Source: CALNXN01 sp942490645
GTDB lineage: Bacteria; Pseudomonadota; Alphaproteobacteria; Rhodobacterales; Rhodobacteraceae
Assembly (NCBI GenBank): GCA_942490645.1
Contig: CALNXN010000010.1
Span: 597,225-661,224, forward strand
Direction of reading: 5' to 3'
Length of the DNA: 64,000 bases
The notes beneath the pieces were generated by a model. That model was not told where the DNA came from. It ran no database searches and saw only the letters and a program-made list of their open reading frames with translations. Each line of letters starts with the position of its first letter. The stretch's first letter is position 1. The position numbers were made by a program, and so were the translations under genes. Below are positions 9,289 through 17,870 of this stretch, one piece after another.

Positions 9289-10152
9289 ATGTCCACCCTC
9301 ACCGTCGCCTCTGCCCAATTCGCCCCTACCTCATGGGAACGTGATCCCAACCTTACGATCGCCGAACGCCTGATCGAAGAGGCCGCAAACAAGGGTGCTC
9401 AAGTGGTGTTGCCGCCTGAGAATATGTCGATGCATTTCTTTGGCTTCAACGACTGGGATCCGGCGCATTTCAAATACGCCGACACGCTGGAAGGCGAGAC
9501 CGTGACGCGCATGCGGGTCGTCGCCAAACGCTGCGGTGTGGTGGTGATCACCAACTTCTTCGAAAAGGCCAACAATGCTTATTTCAACACCAACGCGATC
9601 ATTGATGCGGACGGTGAAATCCTTGGTATCTACCGCAAGACCCACATTCCGGGTGGTCCTCCGGGGTGCTACGAAAAGGTCTATACCTCTTTTGGCAACA
9701 CCGGTTTCAAGGTTTGGAAAACCGCGCATGGCACCATCGGCGCGGGCATTTGCTGGGATCAGTGGTTCCCGGAGGCCGCCCGTATCATGGCCCTGATGGG
9801 CGCGGATTGCCTGTTCTATCCCACCGCCATTGGCTCCGATTGCCATGACCATTGGGAGGTCGTGATGCGCGGCCATGCGGGTGCAAACATTGTCCCGCTG
9901 GTCTGTACCAACCGCATCGGCACCGAAAAAGGCCCGCTGGGAGAGACGACGTTTTTCGGCCAATCCTTCATCTCCGGTCCACAGGGAAATGTGCTGCAAA
10001 AAGCGAATGATCACAGCGAAACAGTGCTGGTTCACTCGTTTGATCTGGCGGAGATCGCCGAGATGCGCGCCAACTGGGGCGTCTTCCGCGACCGCCGCCC
10101 CGATGCCTACGGCCCGTTGTTGACGCTGGACGGAACGACCCCAGCCCTTTGA
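9289..10152 (+). CDS. aguB: N-carbamoylputrescine amidase
   Basis: This nitrilase-superfamily enzyme hydrolyses N-carbamoylputrescine to putrescine, CO2 and ammonia, the last step of the agmatine route of polyamine synthesis. The catalytic triad is visible at E44 (LPPENM), K116 (YRKTHIPGG) and C154. The context GICWDQWFPEAARIMALMGA around the cysteine is specific to this subfamily. ATG 9289 is used, because the upstream GTG at 9241 would add a tail not seen in the family. At 287 residues the length is normal. No agmatine deiminase gene is adjacent. A hairpin terminator follows. Confidence 0.9.
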   Translation: MSTLTVASAQFAPTSWERDPNLTIAERLIEEAANKGAQVVLPPENMSMHFFGFNDWDPAHFKYADTLEGETVTRMRVVAKRCGVVVITNFFEKANNAYFNTNAIIDADGEILGIYRKTHIPGGPPGCYEKVYTSFGNTGFKVWKTAHGTIGAGICWDQWFPEAARIMALMGADCLFYPTAIGSDCHDHWEVVMRGHAGANIVPLVCTNRIGTEKGPLGETTFFGQSFISGPQGNVLQKANDHSETVLVHSFDLAEIAEMRANWGVFRDRRPDAYGPLLTLDGTTPAL

Positions 10153-10163
10153 TAACAAAGGCT

Positions 10164-10194
10164 TACGTGGCGAAGCTGACATATTCGCCACGTA
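10164..10194 (+). terminator. Hairpin after aguB
   Basis: Eleven-base perfect inverted repeat TACGTGGCGAA (10164-10174) and TTCGCCACGTA (10184-10194) with a 9-nt loop, 12 bp after the aguB stop. The T tract is weak (TT only). Confidence 0.6.
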
Positions 10195-10278
10195 TTACCC
10201 TCAAACTGCGCGTCTATGGATTGACAGATTCAATCACCGATTGCACACTTTTCCACAGAATTTGAGGGATTTTTTGCA

Positions 10279-11292
10279 ATGCGCGTGTTGATGTCCAGAC
10301 CCCGTCTCGGGGTGACCTTTGCCGTTCTGGCCCCTTTTGTTTTGATGGGATGCGAGGCCGCGCTTCAGGGGCAGCCGCGCGCCACGCTGGATGACAGTCG
10401 ACCCAGCCTGAACACTCTTGTGATCGGCGGCACACTCAGCCAAGCCAACGTCAACGCGGCCCTCGTCAATCAGACCGACGGCAAACGCAACGCCATCGTG
10501 CTGGCCCGCGTCGCGGAGCTGGATACGCTCTACAATGAGTATGAAAACACGCTCCTGTTCGAGGCACGGCAATCGGGCTTTTTGCTCTCCTTTACAGGGG
10601 CTTTGGCCGGGTTGGCCGGATCACAGGCCAGTGCCGCCGCGTCCCAGAACTATTCGCTGCTCAGCGGCGGGATCAACGCGGCACAGTCCTCTTATGAAAA
10701 AGAGGTCCTGGCCGAGCAAACCATGAACGCTTTGATTTCTCAGATGCGTGCCGAACGCGCCCGCGTGCTGGGCGAGATCTACGACAAACTGCGCGCGCCT
10801 GTGTCCCGCTATCCGGTGCAGGCGGCGATCTCCGATCTGGAGCGTTACCGTCAAGCCGGAACACTCGCGACGGGTCTTGTGGCGATGAACCAGGCCTCCG
10901 TGCAACGCGCCGAAATTGAAACCGCCGCCGCCGCCAAAAAGGTAGACCGCTTCGTCACCGGTGTAGAGCGCCGCGCACCCGGCCGGGACTTTCAACGCAC
11001 CGTCCCGACCCGTACGGTTCAAGACCGCGTTCGCATTCTGTCCGAACGGATCAAAAACGGGCAAGTCAGCCCCGAAAAAGTTGCGACATTCATGAACAAT
11101 CCACCGCTGTCAGACCCTGAATTCAAACAGTTTTTTGTCGATTATGCCGAAGTCATCAAAGCCGTCACAACACAGGACACCGTGCGCGCCCAAGATCTTT
11201 CGCCAGATTTTCTGGCAGGGATCGGAGGGTTCATGGCTACGGCCACGGACGAAGCCTCATTGATTGAAGCCGAGGCGGCATTATCGAATTGA
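10279..11292 (+). CDS. Lipoprotein of unknown function, 337 aa
   Basis: The N-terminus has a charged start, a hydrophobic core and a lipobox, VLMGC, giving lipidation at about C25. The mature part is alpha-helical with Ala/Gln-rich heptad stretches (about 65-240) and contains no domain I recognise. It ends 10 bp before the lysozyme-like gene, which has its own GAGGAG site, so they form an operon. As the pair consists of an envelope-anchored protein and a probable peptidoglycan hydrolase, the lipoprotein could be a cognate inhibitor or a guide. That is inference. Confidence 0.6.
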   Translation: MRVLMSRPRLGVTFAVLAPFVLMGCEAALQGQPRATLDDSRPSLNTLVIGGTLSQANVNAALVNQTDGKRNAIVLARVAELDTLYNEYENTLLFEARQSGFLLSFTGALAGLAGSQASAAASQNYSLLSGGINAAQSSYEKEVLAEQTMNALISQMRAERARVLGEIYDKLRAPVSRYPVQAAISDLERYRQAGTLATGLVAMNQASVQRAEIETAAAAKKVDRFVTGVERRAPGRDFQRTVPTRTVQDRVRILSERIKNGQVSPEKVATFMNNPPLSDPEFKQFFVDYAEVIKAVTTQDTVRAQDLSPDFLAGIGGFMATATDEASLIEAEAALSN

Positions 11293-11302
11293 GGAGACCA
11301 TC

Positions 11303-12163
11303 ATGAAACTGATCCTACGCTCCAACAAATTGCCAGACCCATATGACGAAGACGGCGTTGCGATGATGATCAAGAACTTGCTCGATGGCGGTTTCTTCAT
11401 TGCCGCATATGTCGAAGAGCAAGACGGTGCACCTTACCTTGTCAAAGTTCACCTCAGCCATGCGGATACTGTTGCGGCCTATGCTGCTGAAAAGCGCCCG
11501 ATTGACTACTTCATTGGTCAGGACGTGCAAAAACTCATCGAAGACTTCGAATCCGTCGAAGGCCTTGGGTCGCTTTCAGCAAAGTTTGAAAGCCGTGGCG
11601 ATCCCGGTGCCTTCGGCAAGGACCGCAATGGTGGGCCGTCTTACGGCGCCTATCAATTCGCGTCTCGCGTGGGAGGGCTGGCCAACTTTCTCAACTTTCT
11701 CAAAACCGCCCAACCTGCCTTTTCAGCAATTCTGGATGGCGCGGGCGGCGATGCGGCCGGACGAAGGGGGGATCAAGCATTCATTGACGCTTGGAAAGGC
11801 ATTGCCCGCGATCACGAAGACGAATTCTTCAAGATACAACATGCCTTCATCAAGGTGTCGCACTACGATCCTTTCGTGCGAAAGGTCAAACAACAGGTCG
11901 GGCTGGACGTTGATGCCCGCTCGCTGGCACTCAAGAATGTGGCGTGGTCAACAGCCGTGCAGCATGGCCCCGGCAACAGTATATTCCGCTCGGCGCTCGA
12001 TGGGCATGACCTGTCAGACGATGCCGACGTGATCCGGCGCGTTTATGCAGAACGGTCCAACGTCGCCAAACACTTCCGCAGTTCCACCGCTGCTGTACAA
12101 GCCGCTGTCAAAGCACGCTTTGGCAAAGAGCTGGACGATGCGCTTGAAATGCTGAACGCCTGA
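11303..12163 (+). CDS. Lysozyme-like protein with VgrG3-type C-terminal peptidoglycan hydrolase domain
   Basis: The start is ATG 11303 behind GAGGAG; the longer frame from 11264 overlaps the upstream gene. Residues 1-85 are an unfamiliar N-terminal region. Residues 88-280 resemble the C-terminal muramidase domain of the type VI spike effector VgrG3, with SAKFESRGDPGAFG (candidate catalytic E96) and PSYGAYQF as signatures. There is no signal peptide, so export would need a secretion system or lysis. No VgrG, Hcp or other type VI gene is in the window. The lipoprotein upstream is the only partner. Confidence 0.65.
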   Translation: MKLILRSNKLPDPYDEDGVAMMIKNLLDGGFFIAAYVEEQDGAPYLVKVHLSHADTVAAYAAEKRPIDYFIGQDVQKLIEDFESVEGLGSLSAKFESRGDPGAFGKDRNGGPSYGAYQFASRVGGLANFLNFLKTAQPAFSAILDGAGGDAAGRRGDQAFIDAWKGIARDHEDEFFKIQHAFIKVSHYDPFVRKVKQQVGLDVDARSLALKNVAWSTAVQHGPGNSIFRSALDGHDLSDDADVIRRVYAERSNVAKHFRSSTAAVQAAVKARFGKELDDALEMLNA

Positions 12164-12311
12164 CGCGTCAACCAATGCCCAAAGCGGGCGTTTTCATCGG
12201 AACGACGCGCTGACATGCCACGTCGCGTCACCTCCCCGTGAAATCTGTGACACACAGCTTGCATGCCCGGTCGACGCGCACCACTCTAGGAGCCTCAGAA
12301 GGAGGCCCCCA

Positions 12312-13526
12312 ATGCCCACCGAACGCATCACCTTTCCCGGACACGACGGATCGGATCTGGCCGCGCGGCTTGATCTGCCCAACGGGCCGCATCTCGCGAC
12401 GGCGCTCTTTGCGCATTGCTTTACCTGCGGCAAAGACATTCCAGCCGCCCGGCGTATCGCCGCCCGCTTGGCCGCAATGGGTATTGCCGTACTGCGGTTT
12501 GACTTTACCGGGTTGGGCCATTCGGATGGGGAATTCGCCAATACCTCCTTTACTTCAAACGTCGATGATCTGATTGCAGCCTGCCGTTACCTGGATGCGC
12601 GGGACATGCCCCCCACCCTTCTGATCGGGCACTCTCTAGGCGGGGCTGCGGTGCTCAAGGCAGCGAGCCAGATGGATCAGATCAAAGCGGTGGCAACCAT
12701 CGGCGCGCCCTTTGATCTTGAACACGTCACGCATAATTTCGCCGACAGCCTGCCTGAGATCATCTCCAAAGGCGTGGCCGAAGTGAGCTTGGGCGGGCGC
12801 CCCTTCCAGATCGGCAAAGGGTTCATCGAGGATGTCGCCAAGGGCGAGTTGGCACCGGCGATCTCAAACCTGAAGGCCGCGCTGCTGATCCTGCATGCGC
12901 CGCGCGATGCCATCGTCAGCATCGACAACGCCAGCCAGATCTTTCTGGCCGCCAAACATCCCAAGAGCTTTGTGACGCTGGACGAAGCCGACCACCTCGT
13001 CACACGCGCCACAGACGCCGAATATGCTGCAAACATCATCGCCACATGGGCGGGCCGCTACATACCGCTCAACCCGCCTGCCCCACCTCCGGGGGCTCCG
13101 GAAGGCATCGTGCGTGTGTCAGAGGCCGATCCCGACGGATATCTGCAAGACATCACCTCCGGGCACAGCCACCACGTTCTGGCCGATGAACCCGCTGCCT
13201 ACGGTGGCACCAACAAGGGCATGTCACCCTACGGCTTCCTGTCGGCGGGGCTCGGAGCTTGCACGTCGATGACGATTCGCATGTATGCGAGGCGCAAAGG
13301 CTGGGAGCTGTCCCATGTCTCGGTCGACGTCAGTCACGACAAGGTCCACGCACAAGATGCGGAAACGGGCGTGGGCGACAAAATCGACACTTGGCGCAGA
13401 CGTATCACGCTGACCGGCACGCTGGATGCCGAACAACGTCAGCGCCTGCTGGAGATCGCCGACAAATGCCCGGTTCACCGCACGTTGGAACGCAGCTCGA
13501 AGGTCATCACGGAACTGGCATCCTGA
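12312..13526 (+). CDS. Bifunctional alpha/beta hydrolase - OsmC family protein
   Basis: Two domains are fused. Residues 1-255 are an alpha/beta hydrolase with the nucleophile elbow GHSLGG (S108) and candidate acid and base in APRDAI and EADHLV. Residues 265-404 are an OsmC/Ohr-type domain with its two redox cysteines in GLGACTSMTIRMYA and ADKCPVHRTL, suggesting thiol-dependent reduction of organic peroxides. The fusion is a known architecture in Proteobacteria. The gene has a strong AGAAGGAGG site, stands alone and faces bioY across a two-way terminator. How the two activities cooperate is not known to me. Confidence 0.9.
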   Translation: MPTERITFPGHDGSDLAARLDLPNGPHLATALFAHCFTCGKDIPAARRIAARLAAMGIAVLRFDFTGLGHSDGEFANTSFTSNVDDLIAACRYLDARDMPPTLLIGHSLGGAAVLKAASQMDQIKAVATIGAPFDLEHVTHNFADSLPEIISKGVAEVSLGGRPFQIGKGFIEDVAKGELAPAISNLKAALLILHAPRDAIVSIDNASQIFLAAKHPKSFVTLDEADHLVTRATDAEYAANIIATWAGRYIPLNPPAPPPGAPEGIVRVSEADPDGYLQDITSGHSHHVLADEPAAYGGTNKGMSPYGFLSAGLGACTSMTIRMYARRKGWELSHVSVDVSHDKVHAQDAETGVGDKIDTWRRRITLTGTLDAEQRQRLLEIADKCPVHRTLERSSKVITELAS

Positions 13527-13666
13527 CAGCTTGGGCATTGCACACGGAACAACCACCCAGCTCCAAGTGGTCTCAAAGTCCTCCGCCGAAGGCTCCCATC
13601 CTGGCAACGCTGCACGTCCCTCTCAACAGGGGGCTTAGGGCGCAAGAACAACCCGGCAAAAAGAAC

Positions 13667-13693
13667 AAGGCGCAGCCGACAGGCTGCGCCTTT
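13667..13693. terminator. Bidirectional terminator between hydrolase-OsmC and bioY
   Basis: Perfect 11-bp stem AAGGCGCAGCC (13667-13677) and GGCTGCGCCTT (13682-13692) around a GACA loop, flanked by A-rich and T-rich bases, so it can serve both converging genes. Confidence 0.8.
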
Positions 13694-13715
13694 CCATCAG
13701 ATCATTTGCGTCAGA

Positions 13716-14321
13716 TCAGCGGCGCGCGGTTCCTACCAGCGCCCAGACGGTCGGCAACATCAAAGCAGCCAACACCAGTTTGAGCGCATCGCCTGCCAGA
13801 AATGGCGTCAGACCCCATGCGACAATGGGCTTGTCCCAGCCGTAAAGCTGACCCAGCCACAAAAGACCCGGCACATAAATCAGCGCATTGCCGATCAACA
13901 TCGCCAGCGCCATCCACAAAACCGAACGGTCCCAACCCCGCGTGCTCAACTGCCCCAAAACCAGCACTGCAAGCACATACCCGATCAGGTATCCACCCGT
14001 GCCGCCCAGCATATAGCTTAGTCCCGCAGCCTCCGCCGAGGAGCCCGCAAAGACGTCAAACCCGGCGGCCCCGACAATCAGATAAGCCACCATCGTCACC
14101 AGCCCTAGGCGCGAGCCATAGGCCGCACCGATCGTCAGCACCGCAAATGTGCCCATTGTGATCGGCACCGGGCTGGGCCACATCGGCAGCTTGATCTTGG
14201 CGGCCAGCGCCAAGAGCAACACGCCCGCGACGACAAGCACAATCTGTTTGACGCGCAGCGCAGCACCCGTGGTGGGCCCAACGGCTTGAAACAGGGTCGG
14301 GTTTCGAAGGGCAGTAGACAT
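13716..14321 (-). CDS. bioY: BioY, substrate-binding subunit of the biotin ECF transporter
   Basis: This inner-membrane protein of about 201 residues captures biotin. Six hydrophobic segments are visible. The BioY signature lies at about residues 33-60 (AKIKLPMW, PSPVPITMGTFAVL), followed by GAAYGSRLG and GGTGGYLIGY. The ATG at 14321 is preferred over the TTG at 14327, because AGGA is spaced nine bases from it. No bioM or bioN gene is adjacent, so it may work alone or with a shared energising module. No clear BioR palindrome was found upstream. Confidence 0.92.
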   Translation of the reverse strand: MSTALRNPTLFQAVGPTTGAALRVKQIVLVVAGVLLLALAAKIKLPMWPSPVPITMGTFAVLTIGAAYGSRLGLVTMVAYLIVGAAGFDVFAGSSAEAAGLSYMLGGTGGYLIGYVLAVLVLGQLSTRGWDRSVLWMALAMLIGNALIYVPGLLWLGQLYGWDKPIVAWGLTPFLAGDALKLVLAALMLPTVWALVGTARR

Positions 14322-14430
14322 AAGCAATATTCCTGTTGATTGTCTTTGTTTTCAAGTTGATGCCGCAGTTGCACAACCGCTGCAAGACCAAATTGACTGA
14401 ACTCGGCCGACTGAGTTTGCCAATCGCCTA

Positions 14431-14444
14431 TTGATCTGGATCAT
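14431..14444 (+). promoter_or_regulatory. FNR-type box upstream of the DUF6455 gene
   Basis: TTGATCTGGATCAT matches the FNR/FnrL consensus TTGAT-N4-ATCAA at nine of ten fixed bases. Its centre is 73 bp before the ATG of the DUF6455 gene, suitable for oxygen-responsive activation. It also lies in the shared region with bioY, 110 bp from that start. Confidence 0.6.
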
Positions 14445-14510
14445 GTCGCGCACCCCGGCGTCCAAGGTACCAACAAGCTGAACAGTTTTTCTCAGCCAAG
14501 GAGGCGCAGC

Positions 14511-14768
14511 ATGGGCTTGTTTCGTAAAATGTCGGTGAGCACCGATCTGGTGAATGGCATGTCGGACCGGTTGGACGCTGGCCTCGTCGACGCGGTCATC
14601 CGCAATCCCGAAGCGATGGCGCAGGAGTACCGCGCAATGGTGCTCAGGTGCTCCACATGCTCTCAGCAAGACGCCTGTACCAAATTGCAAGCCACGCATG
14701 ATCACCTCGATCATGCGCCGGAGTATTGCCTCAACAAGGCAGAACTGACTGCCCGCTCCAAACCCTGA
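14511..14768 (+). CDS. DUF6455 family small cysteine protein
   Basis: This 85-residue cytoplasmic protein belongs to a family I recognise as DUF6455 in Rhodobacterales. The hallmarks are the start MGLFRKM and four cysteines: RCSTCSQQDAC (about residues 47-57) and YCLNK near the C-terminus. The spacing suggests a metal or small Fe-S site, but that is inference. A good AAGGAGG site precedes the ATG. The FNR-type box upstream suggests low-oxygen expression, which would fit reports of such genes near respiratory clusters. No respiratory gene is adjacent here. Confidence 0.7.
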   Translation: MGLFRKMSVSTDLVNGMSDRLDAGLVDAVIRNPEAMAQEYRAMVLRCSTCSQQDACTKLQATHDHLDHAPEYCLNKAELTARSKP

Positions 14769-14771
14769 TCC

Positions 14772-15179
14772 TCATGCTCTGCGATACAGCGACGTCATCC
14801 GGTAGGCTTTGCGCGGACCGGCTACGGCCCATGTCACGCTGAATTCCGGCCAAGCGCCGAAATCATACTGTCCGTCGTATTGATCGGGCGCGCACCAATG
14901 TGATGCGACGCCTCCCGCCGCTGGCACCTGATGGAAAAACCGCCCGTCCGAAAACCAGACAGTCAGATCGTCTTTCCACGTATACTTTTGTCGCGCTTCA
15001 ATCGGAGCGGCATCGGCAACCGTGATGGTGCCAGTCTCGGCATAGGCCATGCCGCCCTGCACCCAACGCCACACCGCATGCCCCACGAAACGCGCCACCG
15101 TTCCATCGTCATGTGTGATGCGTCGCTCCAGCAGCCATTCGCCCTCGAAATCGGCCAAAGAGCGCGGCTCAATCGGCAT
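14772..15179 (-). CDS. DUF6314 family protein
   Basis: This 135-residue beta-rich protein resembles the DUF6314 family: a start near LADFEGEWLLERRI, then GGMAYAETG, QKYTWKDD, VWFSDGRFFH and HWCAPDQYDGQYDF. It looks like a small calycin-like barrel that binds a ligand. The start is set at ATG 15179, since family members begin shortly before the DFEG motif; a longer frame runs to 15422 without support. It overlaps the end of the upstream secreted-protein gene by 11 bp, so the two are cotranscribed. The biological role is unknown. Confidence 0.65.
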   Translation of the reverse strand: MPIEPRSLADFEGEWLLERRITHDDGTVARFVGHAVWRWVQGGMAYAETGTITVADAAPIEARQKYTWKDDLTVWFSDGRFFHQVPAAGGVASHWCAPDQYDGQYDFGAWPEFSVTWAVAGPRKAYRMTSLYRRA

Positions 15180-15501
15180 AGGTCGCTTCGGTGATGTCAT
15201 CGCCCGCACCCACAAATCGCAGCGTATCGCCCAGACGCTCCAACCCGTAGCACGCCCATAAGTCAGACGGCGGCCATTGGCTGCAATACTGATCGCCCTG
15301 CACGCGCCAATATCCCCAACTGTCAGCACCCGCATTATAGAGCGTACGACCAGAGGCTCGGAAGTCCTGCCATGCGGTCGCATAGGCCAGTTTGCGCCCT
15401 TCAAGGGCCGTGCGTACCTCATCGCCCGTCAGCCGCTCCCAAGTGTCCGCCCCTGCGGCCAATGGCAGCAAAAGCGCCAATCCCAGTGCTGCCAGTCTCA
15501 T
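15169..15501 (-). CDS. Small secreted protein of unknown function, 110 aa
   Basis: A signal peptide (residues 1-18, cleavage near AAGA-DT) precedes a mature part of about 90 residues with two cysteines (QYCSQWPPSDLWACYG). The pattern YNAGADSWGYWRV followed by DQYC resembles small periplasmic proteins found in many Rhodobacterales that appear to sense or bind something in the envelope; I cannot name the family with certainty. The gene overlaps the DUF6314 gene downstream by 11 bp and is divergent from purB. Confidence 0.55.
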   Translation of the reverse strand: MRLAALGLALLLPLAAGADTWERLTGDEVRTALEGRKLAYATAWQDFRASGRTLYNAGADSWGYWRVQGDQYCSQWPPSDLWACYGLERLGDTLRFVGAGDDITEATYAD

Positions 15502-15585
15502 TTGCGCGGCCTCGTGCCTTGTGATGGGTCGGCCCGCAGTTTATGAGCCGGGCAAGACAAAGAACAGACACGAAAAGGTGTGCCG

Positions 15586-16899
15586 ATGATCCCTCGCTAT
15601 TCCCGCCCCGATATGGTCGCCATCTGGTCACCGGAGACAAAATTCCGCATCTGGTACGAGATCGAGGCACATGCCTGTGACGCGATGGCCGATCTGGGTG
15701 TCATACCGCGCGAAAACGCCGACGCGGTGTGGAAAGCCAAGGACGTCGAATTCGACGTGGCCCGCATCGACGAGATCGAGGCCGTGACCAAGCATGACGT
15801 CATCGCCTTTCTGACCCATCTGGCCGAACATGTCGGCAGTGACGAGGCACGCTTTGTGCATCAGGGCATGACATCGTCGGATGTGCTGGACACCTGCCTG
15901 AACGTGCAGCTTGTGCGCGCCGCGGATATCCTGATTGCCGACATGCAGGGGCTTCTGGCCGCGCTGAAGACCCGCGCGATGGAACACAAAGACACGCTGC
16001 GCGTCGGACGCTCGCATGGGATTCACGCCGAGCCAACGACCATGGGCCTCACCTTTGCGCGCTTTTACGCAGAGATGGACCGCAACCTGACCCGCCTGCG
16101 CACCGCGCGCGCGGAAATCGCAACGGGCGCCATCTCTGGTGCTGTCGGCACCTTCGCCAACATCGACCCGCGCGTGGAAGAGCACGTCTGCGCCCAACTG
16201 GGTCTGACACCGGAACCTATCAGCACGCAAGTCATCCCGCGCGACCGGCATGCCGCCTTTTTCGCGACCCTTGGCGTGATCGCGTCCTCCGTGGAAAACG
16301 TTGCCGTGGAAATACGCCACATGCAGCGCACCGAAGTGCTGGAAGGGGCGGAGTTCTTTTCGATGGGTCAAAAAGGCTCCTCAGCGATGCCGCACAAGAA
16401 GAACCCGGTGCTGACGGAAAACCTCACCGGGCTTGCGCGTCTGGTGCGTATGGCCGTGATCCCTGCGATGGAGAACGTGGCCCTTTGGCATGAACGCGAC
16501 ATCTCTCACAGCTCGGTGGAACGCATGATCGGGCCCGATGCGACCATCACGCTGGACTTCGCCTTGGCGCGTCTGACCGGCGTGATCGAAAAGATGCTGA
16601 TCTTTCCAGACAACATGCTGGACAACATGAACAAATTCCCAGGTCTGGTGATGAGTCAGCGGGTGCTTTTGGCTCTGACCCAGGCCGGTGTCAGCCGTGA
16701 AGACGCCTATGCGATGGTCCAGCGCAACGCGCTGAAGGTTTGGGAGCATCGGACGGATTTCAAAGAGGAATTGTTGGCGGATGAAGAAGTCTGCGCCGCT
16801 TTGCCAAAAGCAGAGATCGAAGAGAAATTCGACATGAGCTATCACACCAAGCACGTCGATACGATCTTTGCGCGCGTGTTCAAGGATGCCGCCGAATAA
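15586..16899 (+). CDS. purB: Adenylosuccinate lyase
   Basis: The enzyme acts twice in purine synthesis, removing fumarate from SAICAR and from adenylosuccinate. The 437-residue length and the fumarase-superfamily signature GSSAMPHKKNP (about residues 263-273) are diagnostic. Other conserved blocks are HQGMTSSDVLDT near residue 87 and GRSHGIHAEPTT near 141. ATG 15586 is used; an in-frame GTG two codons earlier is less likely. The gene is monocistronic as far as can be seen. Confidence 0.97.
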   Translation: MIPRYSRPDMVAIWSPETKFRIWYEIEAHACDAMADLGVIPRENADAVWKAKDVEFDVARIDEIEAVTKHDVIAFLTHLAEHVGSDEARFVHQGMTSSDVLDTCLNVQLVRAADILIADMQGLLAALKTRAMEHKDTLRVGRSHGIHAEPTTMGLTFARFYAEMDRNLTRLRTARAEIATGAISGAVGTFANIDPRVEEHVCAQLGLTPEPISTQVIPRDRHAAFFATLGVIASSVENVAVEIRHMQRTEVLEGAEFFSMGQKGSSAMPHKKNPVLTENLTGLARLVRMAVIPAMENVALWHERDISHSSVERMIGPDATITLDFALARLTGVIEKMLIFPDNMLDNMNKFPGLVMSQRVLLALTQAGVSREDAYAMVQRNALKVWEHRTDFKEELLADEEVCAALPKAEIEEKFDMSYHTKHVDTIFARVFKDAAE

Positions 16900-17010
16900 T
16901 CGCCCAAAGACAAGGCGCAGCACCCGCGTCGACAATTGTATACCGCGATTTGTGTTGACCCATGGTCAGTCACTGCTACTTTCGAGGGTATAAACACAAG
17001 GAGAACTGCA

Positions 17011-17169
17011 ATGACGATCAAGACTTTGGCCGCCGCAGTGGCCCTCACCGTTCTGCCCACATTGTCGCTGGCGATGGGCTGCAACTATGACAAACAAGCC
17101 TCCATGTCCTGCGCAGATGGCACAAAATTTGACGCAGCTTCCGGCACTTGCGTCGCTGTAACCAGCTGA
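17011..17169 (+). CDS. Small secreted cysteine-containing peptide, 52 aa
   Basis: A clear AAGGAG site precedes the ATG at 17011. The signal peptide (residues 1-20, ending SLA-MG) leaves a mature peptide of about 32 residues with three cysteines (GCNYDK, MSCADGTKFD, GTCVAV). The spacing C-x9-C-x11-C and the phrase GTKFDAASGTC resemble fragments of chitin-binding-like domains, but it is too short to assign. The downstream TPR protein carries a similar motif (ACKGAQVYDEKTKTCV), which links the two. Function unknown. Confidence 0.6.
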   Translation: MTIKTLAAAVALTVLPTLSLAMGCNYDKQASMSCADGTKFDAASGTCVAVTS

Positions 17170-17282
17170 TTTTCGGCTCTTTCGGTTTGATTATGCGGTC
17201 ACCTAAGTGTGATCGCATGATTGCTTTTGGGGCTCAGGTTTTCCCGTATACTCGTTTCATATTTATCAGGAGGTTCTCCCCA

Positions 17283-17807
17283 ATGCGTTTCATTTTGTCT
17301 GCTGTGGCCATAGCCCTGCCCGCCGTTGCATTTGCAGCTGGTGGCGGTGACGAAACAGCACCGCCCAAGCCCGCCAGCGCCTGCAAGGGGGCACAGGTCT
17401 ATGATGAAAAGACCAAGACCTGCGTCAATCCACAGGAAAGCAACCTGCAGATCGAACAGCTTTATGAGACCGTGCGCCAACTGGCCTATGCGGGCCGCTA
17501 CAATGACGCGCAGGTCGTGTTGGCTGCAATGCCGGAGAACGATGATCGTCGCCTGACCTACATGGGCTTTACCGAGCGCAAGATGGGCAATATCGACACC
17601 GCGATGGCCTTCTATTCCCGCGCAATCGTGCAAAACCCCGGCAATATTCTGGCTCGGTCCTACATGGGCCAAGGGCTTGTCGAACAAGGCGAAATCGCGC
17701 AGGCGATTGCTCAATTACGCGCCATTCGGGACCATGGTGGCACTGGCACTTGGGCAGAGACATCTTTGCGCACGGCCATCGCAACAGGAACGACCTACAA
17801 CTACTGA
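17283..17807 (+). CDS. Secreted tetratricopeptide-repeat protein
   Basis: The start is ATG 17283, directly behind AGGAGG. The 174-residue product has a signal peptide (about 1-19), a short two-cysteine motif (ACKGAQVYDEKTKTCV, residues 33-48), and a helical part with TPR-type repeats (about 58-160) that mediates protein contacts in the periplasm. The cysteine motif echoes the small peptide just upstream. It is codirectional with fliG 63 bp further on, but the hairpin between them may separate expression. Confidence 0.7.
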   Translation: MRFILSAVAIALPAVAFAAGGGDETAPPKPASACKGAQVYDEKTKTCVNPQESNLQIEQLYETVRQLAYAGRYNDAQVVLAAMPENDDRRLTYMGFTERKMGNIDTAMAFYSRAIVQNPGNILARSYMGQGLVEQGEIAQAIAQLRAIRDHGGTGTWAETSLRTAIATGTTYNY

Positions 17808-17829
17808 TTTCAGCGATATCTTAATCTTT

Positions 17830-17866
17830 GTCTGCCACGTTGGAACCAAGTCCAACAAAGGCAGAC
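17830..17866 (+). promoter_or_regulatory. Stem-loop covering the fliG ribosome site
   Basis: An outer stem GTCTGCC (17830-17836) with GGCAGAC (17860-17866) encloses an inner stem GTTGGA (17839-17844) with TCCAAC (17851-17856). It ends four bases before the fliG ATG and contains the only purine-rich candidate ribosome site (AAAGG). It could gate translation. It could also be a weak terminator, but there is no T tract. Confidence 0.4.
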
Positions 17867-17870
17867 AGAG

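Noticed and set aside
10219..10232. FNR-like TTGACAGATTCAAT ahead of the lipoprotein gene
   Set aside because: The half-site spacing is one base short of the FNR consensus.
14328..14510. BioR operator upstream of bioY
   Set aside because: No TTATMKATAA-like palindrome was found in the region, so biotin-responsive repression cannot be claimed.
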